Source: Ignavibacteria bacterium (GTDB taxonomy: Bacteria > Bacteroidota > Ignavibacteria > Tepidaquicellales > OLB5). Taken from it: a stretch of 40,666 nucleotides of DNA. The position numbers and the translations under genes are program-made. Below, one piece after another: positions 7,372-15,791 of this stretch; the stretch's first letter is position 1, and each line of letters opens with the position of its first letter. The notes under the pieces are model-generated. The model saw nothing but the letters and a program-made list of their open reading frames with translations, did no database searches and was not told the origin of the DNA. Location: contig JACSRQ010000110.1 in assembly GCA_014879675.1 (NCBI GenBank), positions 1 through 40,666 of the forward strand. The letters run 5' to 3'.

Positions 7372-8763
7372 ATGCATAAACACATTCTGGCTTTTACACT
7401 AATTATATTTGTATCCATTTCAGCCTTTGCGCAGGTGAACCCGCTAATTGTTAACGATAGCAGGAATATTGACCCGCTCGGCCACCTGGCTGGCGATACA
7501 ACGTATCTTATAAACGGCGTATGGAGCGCGCTGAATCCATTGCCCGCTCTGAATGCCGGGGTAAATGCGGTTTATTGGGAACCACTCAGTAAGGTATTTA
7601 TATGCGGAGGGATAAATGATTCCAGCCAGCTATCCTCCGCTTGCTACTGGTTTGACCCTGCAGCTAACAGCTACTCAGCGGCAGCATCGCTGCCAATGGG
7701 CAGGTGGGCGGGAAAACTTGTGAAGGTTAAAGACGCACTTTACCTTGTTGGATCAATAAATAACTTCAGCGCGCCGGACGGTCTCATATATAAATATACT
7801 CCTGCCATTGATCAATGGCAGTTAATGGATACTATGCCCATACCCTTTGTTCATGAACCGGCAGTTTGTGTATTAAATGACAGCCTCATTGTTTCAATAG
7901 GAGGTTCAACTGCAGGCTACAGCTCCCCCAGGAACTATATCAGAATATTTAATACTTTCACAAATACCTGGGCTTCTAACGCAGGCACGTTCTCGGTAAA
8001 TATTACTTCCTCACACGCGGAAGTTTTTACGAATGAAACTGATACTGCTATGTATGTTGTAGGCGGTTACAGTGCCGGAAATCTGAACACAGTTTATGAA
8101 GGATTAACAATGCTGACTGATAGCCTGATCTTGATATCTTGGGAGCTGAAAGGACAAACTCCGTTCGGACTTGGCGTTTACAGGCCGGCAGGTGGCAAGT
8201 GGAAAAATTACCTTATTTTTGGACCGGGTATGAATGCAAATACTCCAATAAATACAATGTGGGGAATGACTCGTGATACAGCCGGTGATCCTGTATGGTC
8301 AAGCTTCTTACCCAATGCTGCCGACTCGATCGCCAACATTTCTACTTTTGGAATAAGAACAGGGCCTGATTCCAATTACTTCTATCTTTTCGGAGGATAC
8401 TCGCATGGTACCATAGTAAGCAATGCTCAGAAATACTCATTTATCACTCCCATGCCAATAGGGATTCAACAAACGGGAACAGTGGTGCCTTCGGACTTTG
8501 AGCTTTATCAGAATTATCCAAACCCGTTCAACCCGGCGACTAAGATCAGGTTTGATATCAGCAATGTGAATAACAACTCTCCGGTTGAATTTTTCGTTTA
8601 CGATCTGCTTGGCCGGATAGTCAAGTATGTAATTCTTGGTGACCTCAACCCTGGCATATATGATTATAGTTTTGACGCATCGGGGCTATCAAGCGGGGTG
8701 TATTTCTATTCTTTGAGAAAAGGTGATTTGATGAAAACAAAAAGAATGGTACTCCTGAAATAA
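7372..8763 (+). CDS. kelch-repeat T9SS surface protein
   Basis: A 463-residue secreted protein. The ATG at 7372 gives a clean signal peptide ending FVSISAFAQ; an alternative TTG at 7366 lies inside the -10 box and is unlikely. There is no Shine-Dalgarno. Kelch-like blades run from about residue 45 to 365, with strands such as VFICGGINDS, YLVGSINNF, VSIGGSTAGY, YVVGGYSAG and YLFGGYSHG. These alternate with FDPAANSYS, YTPAIDQWQ and FNTFTNTWA, enough for a six- or seven-bladed propeller. The C terminus is a T9SS sorting domain (ELYQNYPNPFNPATKIRF to RMVLLK). It has no extra adhesin domain, unlike its upstream neighbour. Ligand unknown. Confidence 0.8.
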   Translation: MHKHILAFTLIIFVSISAFAQVNPLIVNDSRNIDPLGHLAGDTTYLINGVWSALNPLPALNAGVNAVYWEPLSKVFICGGINDSSQLSSACYWFDPAANSYSAAASLPMGRWAGKLVKVKDALYLVGSINNFSAPDGLIYKYTPAIDQWQLMDTMPIPFVHEPAVCVLNDSLIVSIGGSTAGYSSPRNYIRIFNTFTNTWASNAGTFSVNITSSHAEVFTNETDTAMYVVGGYSAGNLNTVYEGLTMLTDSLILISWELKGQTPFGLGVYRPAGGKWKNYLIFGPGMNANTPINTMWGMTRDTAGDPVWSSFLPNAADSIANISTFGIRTGPDSNYFYLFGGYSHGTIVSNAQKYSFITPMPIGIQQTGTVVPSDFELYQNYPNPFNPATKIRFDISNVNNNSPVEFFVYDLLGRIVKYVILGDLNPGIYDYSFDASGLSSGVYFYSLRKGDLMKTKRMVLLK

Positions 8764-8790
8764 TCAGGTTATTCGTTAACTGATTGCGTG

Positions 8791-8819
8791 TTGTTATAGG
8801 TTCAATTTCTCACTATTTT
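8791..8819 (+). promoter_or_regulatory. sigma70-type promoter
   Basis: TTGTTA (8791-8796), 17-bp spacer, TATTTT (8814-8819), 41 bp upstream of the ATG at 8861. Confidence 0.5.
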
Positions 8820-8860
8820 GAGTAAGCATTTAAGTGTAGTCTTGCTCAAGAGGGGGAAAT

Positions 8861-10156
8861 ATGTTTGGAAATTCAAATCGGCGACTTACACTCTTTCTGC
8901 TTCTGATATCTTCATTATTTTCGGTACAATTGTATACACAGTTCAGTACTCTAGAACCGCTTCCGGGCAATGGTACCATTTGGGGACATTCATCAGTTAT
9001 CTTAAATGATACAATTTATGTTTCAGGCGGATCTTCAGATGGCAGCCCTTCCTGTTATTTTGCAAAGTACTCTATTAATGGCGGTGTTTGGCAGTTTTCC
9101 ATGAGCTTGCCCTTGCCAAGGTCAGGGGGTGATATGGCTGTTTGCAGGGATCGCATCTATTATATAGGCGGCGGAAGCAAGAGCATTGATGCCGCAGAAA
9201 AGGAAGTATTTGTTTACGATCCCGAAACAGGGGAGTGGAAATACGAAACCGATATTCCCATGCCGGTTTCAGGAAACTCAGCCGAGTGCCTTAATGATAG
9301 CCTTATTTACTCATTCTATGGCGGATGGAATACCTATGAAAGTATTATACAAGTTTACAATATAAACAGTCGTACCTGGTTCCATGCGAATCCAATACCC
9401 GAGACGCCCGGCAGGCGCAGCTTCGCATGCGGAATGGAAGGAAATACTATTTACATATGCGGCGGATATTCAGGCGGATTCAGGAATGACTTTTGGACAG
9501 GGGTTGTAGATATCAATAATCCGGGGAAAATTGCATGGAGCAGGCGGCTTCCGCTTGCTGTGAATACCAGCAGGCCGGGAGGTACAGCCATTAATGGAAA
9601 GTTCTATGTTTTGCCGGGTGAATTACCGGGTGCTGTTGTTAACGATTCGGTTGCTGTGTGGTCGGCAGAGAATGATCAGTGGATCTACATAGATGGAAAA
9701 CCTGACGCAACAAGTAACCTGAATAACTGTGTCATTGGGCGGAAAATCAGATCAAATAACTCAGCCTCGATTCAATTATGGTTCCCCGGTGGATCGTTCA
9801 GGGGAAAAATTACCCGTCCTTTGGAATCACTCATTATAAACAGCAGTTTAGAAGATCAAAAAGTTGTAAAGAATACAAATACACTACTTCCCTCCAGATT
9901 TGAACTATATCAAAACTATCCGAACCCCTTCAATCCGGTTACAATTATCAAGTTTGAGGTTCCTATTGACTCCTACATTCGGCTAAACATATATGATATA
10001 ACAGGCAAATTATTAACGGAGCTTGCTTCAGGCTTCTACATATCAGGCACTTACGAGTTAAAATTTGATGCTGTCAATCTATCCTCAGGAATATTCTTTT
10101 GTAAATTTTCAGGAAAAAATTACGAAAAAACATCAAAAATGATGCTAATTAAATGA
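8861..10156 (+). CDS. kelch-repeat T9SS surface protein
   Basis: A 431-residue secreted protein starting at an ATG preceded by AGGGGG. The N terminus MFGNSNRRLTLFLLLISSLF is a signal peptide. Kelch blades between about residues 40 and 320 show IYVSGGSSDG, IYYIGGGSKS, IYICGGYSGG and the phrases YDPETGEWKYE and YNINSRTWFHA. The T9SS sorting domain starts at FELYQNYPNPFNPVT and ends KMMLIK. It is a paralogue of the genes on both sides, similar in architecture but well diverged in sequence, and has its own promoter. Probable surface binding protein. Confidence 0.8.
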   Translation: MFGNSNRRLTLFLLLISSLFSVQLYTQFSTLEPLPGNGTIWGHSSVILNDTIYVSGGSSDGSPSCYFAKYSINGGVWQFSMSLPLPRSGGDMAVCRDRIYYIGGGSKSIDAAEKEVFVYDPETGEWKYETDIPMPVSGNSAECLNDSLIYSFYGGWNTYESIIQVYNINSRTWFHANPIPETPGRRSFACGMEGNTIYICGGYSGGFRNDFWTGVVDINNPGKIAWSRRLPLAVNTSRPGGTAINGKFYVLPGELPGAVVNDSVAVWSAENDQWIYIDGKPDATSNLNNCVIGRKIRSNNSASIQLWFPGGSFRGKITRPLESLIINSSLEDQKVVKNTNTLLPSRFELYQNYPNPFNPVTIIKFEVPIDSYIRLNIYDITGKLLTELASGFYISGTYELKFDAVNLSSGIFFCKFSGKNYEKTSKMMLIK

Positions 10157-10194
10157 TAATTTGCATAGCTGTAAATCCTACCGTTTATACGTGA

Positions 10195-10223
10195 TTGAAT
10201 CATTTATACAGGCTACTTAATTT
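10195..10223 (+). promoter_or_regulatory. sigma70-type promoter
   Basis: TTGAAT (10195-10200), 17-bp spacer, TAATTT (10218-10223), 29 bp before the ATG at 10252. Confidence 0.5.
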
Positions 10224-10251
10224 CGGGTAATAACAATTTAGGAGAAAAGAG

Positions 10252-11625
10252 ATGATTAAAAAACTAATATTTACCGCCTTGTTCGTATCAGCAAGCCTGG
10301 TATTTGCTCAAAATCCGGATTTCGAGGTTAATTCCGGTGCGAGCGGCAGCTACGATCCTGTTTATTCTCCATATATGTTATCAGGAAATTGGAACCAGCT
10401 CTCAAATACACCGAACGGAGTTTCAAGAAGCTGCTGCGCTTATGTTGAGATAGCCGGAATTCCATACATTTACCAGTTTGGCGGGGGAAATACTACAACA
10501 GAAATGAAGCGTGTGGCAAGGCTGAATCTGCTTACAAACATCTGGCAGAATAACTACACAACTATGCCAACACAGATAAGCTCAGGTACAGCAGTTGCAG
10601 TAAACGGCGGAACAGATATTTATGTATTTGGCGGCAATAACTCTCCCGGCACATTAGGTAAAACACTAAAGTACAATGTAAGTTCAAACTCCTGGCAAAC
10701 CAGAGCCGATATGCTTACAAAGATCACCGATGCGCTTGTGGTAAAGTATGACGATAACAGGATAATTATTGTTGGCGGCGGTGATGGATATTTTGGTTCA
10801 AGCACCTTAAAAACGAACAAAGTTCAGGTTTACAATATCAGCACAAACTCATACTCCTATAGCACAAATTACCCCATAAATTGCGCAATGCTTGGGGGCG
10901 GATTGTACAGAGATACGATCATTTCAGTAGGCGGATATACTACAGGCGGTTCTGCAACAGCAAACTGTTACAAAGGAGTAATTAATCCGAACACTCTTGG
11001 AATTACATGGACAGCAATTCCGTCCTACCCGGCAGGTACTATAACCAGGATGGCTTCCTATGTTGCTGTTAAGAATACAGGTGTTGGTATAATGTGTACA
11101 GGCGGTGCGCTTGGCGGTTCAACTCCAACAGCACAAACACACTTCTGGAATTTCTGCACACAGTCATGGCAGCCGGGCTTACCCGATAACAGCCAGGCCA
11201 GATCAAACTATAAAGCTTGCGGCAGGGGGTATGATGTTGTATATACTGTTGCCGGATTTACAAACACTGGAACCGGCAGAAGTGAATCTTTAACTTTTAA
11301 TGTAATAGAAGGACCATGTATGAATATGGTGGGATCAAATAATAATGGTATGCAATTACCTTCTTCTTTTGAGCTGAAACAGAATTATCCGAATCCGTTC
11401 AATCCGGAAACCAAGATAAGCTTTGAACTGCCTGAAGGCGGCAAAGTATCGTTGAGGGTTACCAATTCAGCAGGTAAACAGGTTGCGGTATTGGCAGATG
11501 GTCTATTTAACGCCGGAGTGCACAATGTGAGCTTTAAGGCCAATGACCTTTCAAGCGGTGTTTACTTCTATACTTTATATGCACCGGGTTTCAGGGAAAC
11601 CAGGAAAATGCTTCTGATAAAATAA
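10252..11625 (+). CDS. kelch-repeat T9SS surface protein
   Basis: A 457-residue secreted protein. The start at 10252 follows TTAGGAGAAAAGAG, a strong ribosome-binding site, and opens a signal peptide ending SASLVFAQ. Kelch blades occupy about residues 40-350: YQFGGGNTT, IYVFGGNNSPG, IIIVGGGDGY, IISVGGYTTGG, IMCTGGALGG and VYTVAGFTNTG, about 50 residues apart, consistent with a six-bladed propeller. The T9SS sorting domain begins at FELKQNYPNPFNPETKISF and ends MLLIK. It is the last of four consecutive kelch paralogues. A GC-rich hairpin follows 33 bp after the stop. Confidence 0.82.
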   Translation: MIKKLIFTALFVSASLVFAQNPDFEVNSGASGSYDPVYSPYMLSGNWNQLSNTPNGVSRSCCAYVEIAGIPYIYQFGGGNTTTEMKRVARLNLLTNIWQNNYTTMPTQISSGTAVAVNGGTDIYVFGGNNSPGTLGKTLKYNVSSNSWQTRADMLTKITDALVVKYDDNRIIIVGGGDGYFGSSTLKTNKVQVYNISTNSYSYSTNYPINCAMLGGGLYRDTIISVGGYTTGGSATANCYKGVINPNTLGITWTAIPSYPAGTITRMASYVAVKNTGVGIMCTGGALGGSTPTAQTHFWNFCTQSWQPGLPDNSQARSNYKACGRGYDVVYTVAGFTNTGTGRSESLTFNVIEGPCMNMVGSNNNGMQLPSSFELKQNYPNPFNPETKISFELPEGGKVSLRVTNSAGKQVAVLADGLFNAGVHNVSFKANDLSSGVYFYTLYAPGFRETRKMLLIK

Positions 11626-11658
11626 GTTATTTAGATTCAAAGATGAGTGCTGAAAACA

Positions 11659-11692
11659 AACAGCCGTCAGGTCTTCCGACCTGGCGGCTGTT
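11659..11692 (+). terminator. strong hairpin after the kelch cluster
   Basis: A 15-bp stem (AACAGCCGTCAGGTC / GACCTGGCGGCTGTT, one G.T pair) with a TTCC loop. The downstream T run is weak (CAGTTT), so termination efficiency is uncertain. Confidence 0.55.
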
Positions 11693-11836
11693 CAGTTTAA
11701 AGCCCGCTTATCAAATTATCTTTGCCCGGATTTCTTTTAAACATCTTATTCCAAAACACCAGAAGATGTCCTTTAGTTTAATGGGAAACAACCCACCGGG
11801 TCGTCTCTACAAGATTTATTTATTCTCCTCACATCT

Positions 11837-11862
11837 CATTCCCAAACTCCAGTTTGGGAATG
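11837..11862. repeat. perfect palindrome, 12-bp arms
   Basis: CATTCCCAAACT and AGTTTGGGAATG separated by CC. The outer ATTCCC...GGGAAT pairing is shared with the tandem hairpins at 31041-31147, though the inner sequence differs. A degenerate copy lies at 12116-12140. Confidence 0.8.
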
Positions 11863-12048
11863 CAAAAAGCAGAGATGCATTCCCTACAGGATTAACTCTG
11901 ACCGTTGAATCATTTCCCCCTGAAAGGGGGAACACAAAGGGGTAATATCAGTAACGCGATTTCCTGAGGATTAAGTTTTGTTATATTTCATTACAATTTG
12001 AATTGGAATTTCCTGAAAACTCCAGAGTATGCAGGCAACCCCTATAAT

Positions 12049-12090
12049 CCCACTGCTAAGGCAGTCCTGCGGCCTTCCAGGGGGATATGA
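12049..12090. repeat. dispersed repeat, copy 1
   Basis: The stretch CCCACTG...GCAGTCCTGCGGC...AGGGGGATATGAA matches, with scattered differences, CCCACTG...CCAGTCCTACGGC...AGGGGGATTTGAA at 31252-31293, in the same orientation and about 19 kb away. Both copies lie between genes. Confidence 0.65.
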
Positions 12091-12115
12091 ATGCCTACAT
12101 AATTTTCCCGAAATT

Positions 12116-12140
12116 CATTCCTAAACTAAATTATGGAATA
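12116..12140. repeat. degenerate copy of the 11837 palindrome
   Basis: CATTCCTAAACT followed by AAATTATGGAATA aligns with the palindrome at 11837-11862 with several changes and one missing base. Its end abuts the terminator A/T run. Confidence 0.45.
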
Positions 12141-12175
12141 AAAAAAAGCCCCGCAAATTTAATCACGGGGCTTTT
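12140..12175 (-). terminator. terminator of the polysaccharide/M20 gene run
   Basis: Read on the minus strand: stem AAAAGCCCCG / CGGGGCTTTT around a 12-nt loop, followed by a run of at least seven T. It lies 16 bp after the stop of the amidohydrolase gene. Confidence 0.92.
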
Positions 12176-12191
12176 CTCATCTAAGAAAAAA

Positions 12192-13364
12192 TCAGTGTTT
12201 CTGCAGGTAGTCCCAAGCAAGGTATGCCATAAAGGCTGCGCCTTTTGGGATCAGTTTTTCATCGAGGTTTAATGTTGAAGTGTGCAGACCTGAAGTATTT
12301 CCGGCTCCGATCCAATAAAATGTACCGGGGCATTGCTTTAGATAGTATGCAAAATCTTCAGCGAACATAAATCGTTCACCCTTGAATACATTTTCTTTTC
12401 CGGTAAATTCTATAGCGGCTGCCTCGGCAAATTGTGTTTCGGCGGGTGAATTTACCAGCTCGGGGTATCCGGGTGAAATGGTGAATTTATACTTTGCTCC
12501 CGCAGAAAGACATATTCCCTTAACCGTGCGTTCAATAAGTTTCAGGGTATTTTTCCTCAGCTTTTCATTCAGAGTTCTTACAGTACCGGAGAGCTCAACT
12601 TTTTCGGGAATTACATTATTTATTGTTCCGCCTGAAAATCTGCCAATGGTAATTACTATAGGTTCATAGGGGTCTGTATTCCTGGAAACAATTGTTTGTA
12701 ATGCCAATACAACCTGTGAGGCAGTAACAATAGGATCAATTGTGCCCTGCGGTCTTGCGCCGTGACCGGCCTTACCTATTATGGTAATGTATATTTCATC
12801 CTGGGAAGCCATCATAACACCCGGATAGAATCCGGTTTTGCCTGCAGGTTTGCCGGGTAAAATATGCTGTCCAAAGATCGCATCAACCCTGGGTGATCTC
12901 AACACTCCGCTTTTTATCAGCACCGAAGCTCCGCCGGGATTTTTTTCTTCAGCCGGCTGAAATATAAATTTTACAGAACCGTTCAGCTGTTCCTTCATAT
13001 CTTTCAGTATCATAGCTGCGCCAAAAACCATTGCTGAATGAGCATCATGTCCGCAAGCGTGCATTGTACCGGGATTTTTGGAAGAGAATCTCAGTCCTGT
13101 ATCTTCAGTAATTGGCAGAGCGTCAATATCAGCTCTTAAAGCTACGCATTTACCTTTATTGCCATTCAAGAGGGCATACAATCCCGTATCAGTAATCCGT
13201 TTAACTTTATCCAGCCCCCTGGATTTGAGTTTGTTAAGTAAAAGCTTAGTTGTTTCATATTCATTAAATGCAGTTTCAGGATTAGCGTGCATTTCCCTGC
13301 GTAAAGAGATCATCTCGGGGGTATATTTACCCGCTAATTTGTTAATGGTATGTTTAATGTTCAT
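12192..13364 (-). CDS. M20-family amidohydrolase/peptidase
   Basis: A 390-residue member of the M20D metallo-amidohydrolases (hippurate hydrolase, N-acyl-amino-acid hydrolase, indole-acetyl-amino-acid hydrolase group), which split N-acyl or peptide bonds with a dinuclear metal centre. Metal ligands are visible in HACGHDAH (C104, H106), PAEE near residue 140 and GQHILPG; AEDFAYY near the C terminus carries another conserved segment. The ATG at 13364 (MNIKHTINKLAG) is chosen over an upstream start at 13442 because the extension would overlap the previous gene and is not family-like. No signal peptide, so cytoplasmic. It lies 13 bp after the Wzi-like gene and just before a strong terminator, so it is probably the last gene of that transcript. 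Substrate not determinable. Confidence 0.88.
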   Translation of the reverse strand: MNIKHTINKLAGKYTPEMISLRREMHANPETAFNEYETTKLLLNKLKSRGLDKVKRITDTGLYALLNGNKGKCVALRADIDALPITEDTGLRFSSKNPGTMHACGHDAHSAMVFGAAMILKDMKEQLNGSVKFIFQPAEEKNPGGASVLIKSGVLRSPRVDAIFGQHILPGKPAGKTGFYPGVMMASQDEIYITIIGKAGHGARPQGTIDPIVTASQVVLALQTIVSRNTDPYEPIVITIGRFSGGTINNVIPEKVELSGTVRTLNEKLRKNTLKLIERTVKGICLSAGAKYKFTISPGYPELVNSPAETQFAEAAAIEFTGKENVFKGERFMFAEDFAYYLKQCPGTFYWIGAGNTSGLHTSTLNLDEKLIPKGAAFMAYLAWDYLQKH

Positions 13365-13377
13365 AGGTTTCAACTGA

Positions 13378-15084
13378 TCAGTAATCCACCCTGAAGCTGC
13401 CCCAGAATATACTTTCGCCGTATGTAGAACCTGTTTTAACAAGCTCGTAATTCCTGCGCTGGTATTTCAGAGTAATGAAATATTGTTTGATAGGTTCAAA
13501 TTCAAGCTCTGCAATAATTATGTTCCTGTTTATTCTTGTTCCATCAAGGAAAGTATTTTTTCTGGCAAAATCCCTGCTGCCATCAAGAATATCAGAACCA
13601 ACGTTAATGAAATTGCCTAGGCTATCCGTGAAATTTTCACCGGTTCTCTGCATTTTGTAGGTTACCGCAAGTTTGACCCTGCTGCCGAACTGGTATGAGA
13701 GCCTGAATGCATGTTCATCGGAATTTGGATTAAGACTGTGGCCCAATGGCAGGTTCCAGTTAGAGTATGAATTATTTACTTCCCTGTGCGCGTAAACGTA
13801 TGGATCTATTCTTGTATATTCATATGTAAATCCAAGGTTTGGCAGCATAAATGCGTTCTGCCAGTTCAATCCGCCCTGGATACCAAACTTGTTATCATTT
13901 CCTGTAGTTGAATCGCTGCTCAAAGTTTCAAAGTTCAGGTCATCAACCAGGATACTTGCCTGCATGGAAAGATTTTTCACCGGGAAAAGCTGGAAGTCAA
14001 GCCCTAGCAGCGTGTTGTTTGAATTCTTTCCGGGCAGCTCTGTATTAAGATCTGCAGAAGTCAAAAAGCTTATTGGATTTATAAAAGCGAAGTTGATAGG
14101 GATATTGCTGTAAACAACCATTTCGTTGAACCCGATCTTAAATGTATTGTTGAAGAAAGGTCCCAGTTCAAGCCTGTGGAATACGAAGTATTTTGATTCA
14201 AGCTGTACACTGTTTGAATCATTGCCGGTAATGCTGGAATGAAAGAATGAGTACCTGACTTTTTTGTAATGTAAATCAAGCTTAAGGAAATCAAACGGCG
14301 CGGTATTTTGATTTGAGAGTATCATTTTATCAATGTACCCTGCACCGAAACTTAAAGCTTCTCTTCCAACTGTCAACCCGATCCATTCTTTAACCGGTGC
14401 ATAACGCAGGTAACCTTCGTAGCTGTCAAAAGTTTTGTTGCCTTCACTTCTGTATTTTCTTATCGATGAAAGCACGGGGTCAATGAAAGCAGTCCGTTGT
14501 GCGTCTTCTGATGTTCCGCCAAGCCTTACACCGTTTGAAATACGAAGGTAATATCCAACTGAGTTGAAAAGTGTACCCCTTATCCTTGTTCCAAGCTGGC
14601 CAAGCAGTACGTGCGGCTTTCCTGATGAATCACCGTCAAGACCCATATACCTGATCTCACCGAGTCCATCCCAGAAGAAAGTTACATTTGAATCTGCGGA
14701 TGAATAAAGATATTTCTGTTTCTTCTGTGAGAAAAGCTCGCCAACTCCCTTTTTTGAAAAGAAGTCTGACGATTTTTTAAGCGTACCCGTTATCTCATAT
14801 TCAAATTCAGTGAAATAGTAATCAAGCAGGGCTTTATCGGTTTTGGTGAGTTTTTTCTTTTTGGAATCGATCTCCTTCAGGATATTTGCCGTTTCTCTTC
14901 TTGAAATGGGTCCCATAGAAGATGAATAGCTATCAATCACCTTATTGGTGAACATTCTATCCATGAAACCGTAAACCGGGTTTGAAAGAGGAACAAGTTC
15001 TGCCTGTGAATAGGCACTTCCAGCTAAAAGGAAAAAGGAAAAAAAGAAAAAAGATAACAGGAAAAAGTACTTTATTTTACCCAT
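13378..15084 (-). CDS. Wzi-like capsule-assembly outer-membrane beta-barrel
   Basis: A 568-residue outer-membrane protein. It begins with a signal peptide (MGKIKYFFLLSFFFFSFFLLAG, cleavage near SAYSQA) followed by a helical stretch (VYGFMDRMFTNKVIDSYSSS...ISRRE). The rest is alternating amphipathic strands ending in the aromatic residue pattern FWGSFRVDY, typical of a barrel. The layout and phrases such as VGREALSFGAGYIDKMILSN and FNEMVVYSN resemble the Wzi capsule-assembly family, which helps hold surface polysaccharide at the outer membrane. I recognise the family by pattern only. It sits 42 bp downstream of gmhA in the polysaccharide region, which fits that role. Confidence 0.72.
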   Translation of the reverse strand: MGKIKYFFLLSFFFFSFFLLAGSAYSQAELVPLSNPVYGFMDRMFTNKVIDSYSSSMGPISRRETANILKEIDSKKKKLTKTDKALLDYYFTEFEYEITGTLKKSSDFFSKKGVGELFSQKKQKYLYSSADSNVTFFWDGLGEIRYMGLDGDSSGKPHVLLGQLGTRIRGTLFNSVGYYLRISNGVRLGGTSEDAQRTAFIDPVLSSIRKYRSEGNKTFDSYEGYLRYAPVKEWIGLTVGREALSFGAGYIDKMILSNQNTAPFDFLKLDLHYKKVRYSFFHSSITGNDSNSVQLESKYFVFHRLELGPFFNNTFKIGFNEMVVYSNIPINFAFINPISFLTSADLNTELPGKNSNNTLLGLDFQLFPVKNLSMQASILVDDLNFETLSSDSTTGNDNKFGIQGGLNWQNAFMLPNLGFTYEYTRIDPYVYAHREVNNSYSNWNLPLGHSLNPNSDEHAFRLSYQFGSRVKLAVTYKMQRTGENFTDSLGNFINVGSDILDGSRDFARKNTFLDGTRINRNIIIAELEFEPIKQYFITLKYQRRNYELVKTGSTYGESIFWGSFRVDY

Positions 15085-15126
15085 GTTGTTGGTTTAATTA
15101 TCTGCAAAATAGATGAAGAAAAAAAC

Positions 15127-15696
15127 TTATTTGATATCTTTAAACTTTTCTCTCAGTTCAAGTATAACATAGTGGAAAATTACGGAATGCACGCTTTCAG
15201 CAGTGCACATTTCGTTGAGCGGAACGTGTACTGTATGGTGTGCCATTTTAAGAAGCTTGCCGCCGTCATAACCGGTTACGCCTATTGTAACCAGACCGTT
15301 GTTATTTGCCCATTCAATAGCCTTGATGATATTCGGGCTGTTGCCTGAACCGCTGATAGCTATAACGTAATCGCCTTTGCGCGCGAAAGTGCGAAGCTGC
15401 TGCTCAAATATGGTGTCATATCCTTCATCATTTCCCTGTGCTGTGATAAACGGTGTGTTATCGGTTAAGCTAAGTGCTTTGAGCCTTCTTTGCTGGTCGG
15501 CTGATTTGCGTGTACCTTTTGCAAGATCCTGTGCTAAATGCGATGCATTTGCAGCGCTGCCGCCATTGCCTATCACATAAACGAATTTATCGTTCTTGTA
15601 AGCATCTACAAGCATATCCATCAGCTTATCAATTTCTTTTTCATTGACTGTATCAACAACTTCAGTCATCATTGTTTTATAGCTTTTGAAATCCAT
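15127..15696 (-). CDS. gmhA: sedoheptulose-7-phosphate isomerase (SIS domain)
   Basis: GmhA converts D-sedoheptulose 7-phosphate into D-glycero-D-manno-heptose 7-phosphate, the first step of heptose synthesis for LPS, S-layer or capsule. The 189-residue length is typical. SIS-domain motifs are clear: GNGGSAANASHLAQDL (phosphate loop), NDEGYDTIFEQQL with the catalytic glutamate region, SGSGNSPNIIKAI and the C-terminal AESVHSVIFHYV with the conserved histidine. It is separated by 95 bp from the upstream SDR gene and has a plausible own promoter. The kinase acting next in the pathway (HddA-like) is two genes upstream. Confidence 0.88.
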   Translation of the reverse strand: MDFKSYKTMMTEVVDTVNEKEIDKLMDMLVDAYKNDKFVYVIGNGGSAANASHLAQDLAKGTRKSADQQRRLKALSLTDNTPFITAQGNDEGYDTIFEQQLRTFARKGDYVIAISGSGNSPNIIKAIEWANNNGLVTIGVTGYDGGKLLKMAHHTVHVPLNEMCTAESVHSVIFHYVILELREKFKDIK

Positions 15697-15733
15697 GCGT
15701 ATTATTTTCTTTCTTTTAGTTTATAATTTGACA

Positions 15734-15761
15734 AATATAGTATAAAAAGTAATTAACTCAA
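15734..15761 (-). promoter_or_regulatory. possible promoter of gmhA
   Basis: On the minus strand, TTGAGT (15761-15756), 16-bp spacer, TATATT (15739-15734), about 37 bp upstream of the gmhA ATG, inside the only sizeable gap of the nine-gene run. Confidence 0.4.
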
Positions 15762-15791
15762 TGTAATTTGAAGCATATGCTGTATTGTGCG

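Larger units (their letters stand above)
11626..12191. other. gene-free interval rich in palindromes
   Basis: These 566 bases contain no convincing gene. They hold the hairpin at 11659-11692, a perfect 12-bp-arm palindrome at 11837-11862, a G/C palindrome at 11914-11932 (TTCCCCCT/AGGGGGAA), one copy of a dispersed repeat at 12049-12090, a degenerate second copy of the 11837 palindrome at 12116-12140, and the minus-strand terminator at 12140-12175. Open frames here cross the palindromes and look incidental. Confidence 0.7.

Noticed and set aside
11643-11945. Open frame of 100 codons after the kelch cluster
   Set aside because: It starts at the terminator-like hairpin and crosses two palindromes; composition and order look non-coding.
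11626-12191. Insertion sequence remnant
   Set aside because: No transposase fragment in any frame and no flanking direct duplication; only short palindromes.
12087-12272. Open frame overlapping the M20 gene end
   Set aside because: It crosses the minus-strand terminator and lies antisense to the amidohydrolase.
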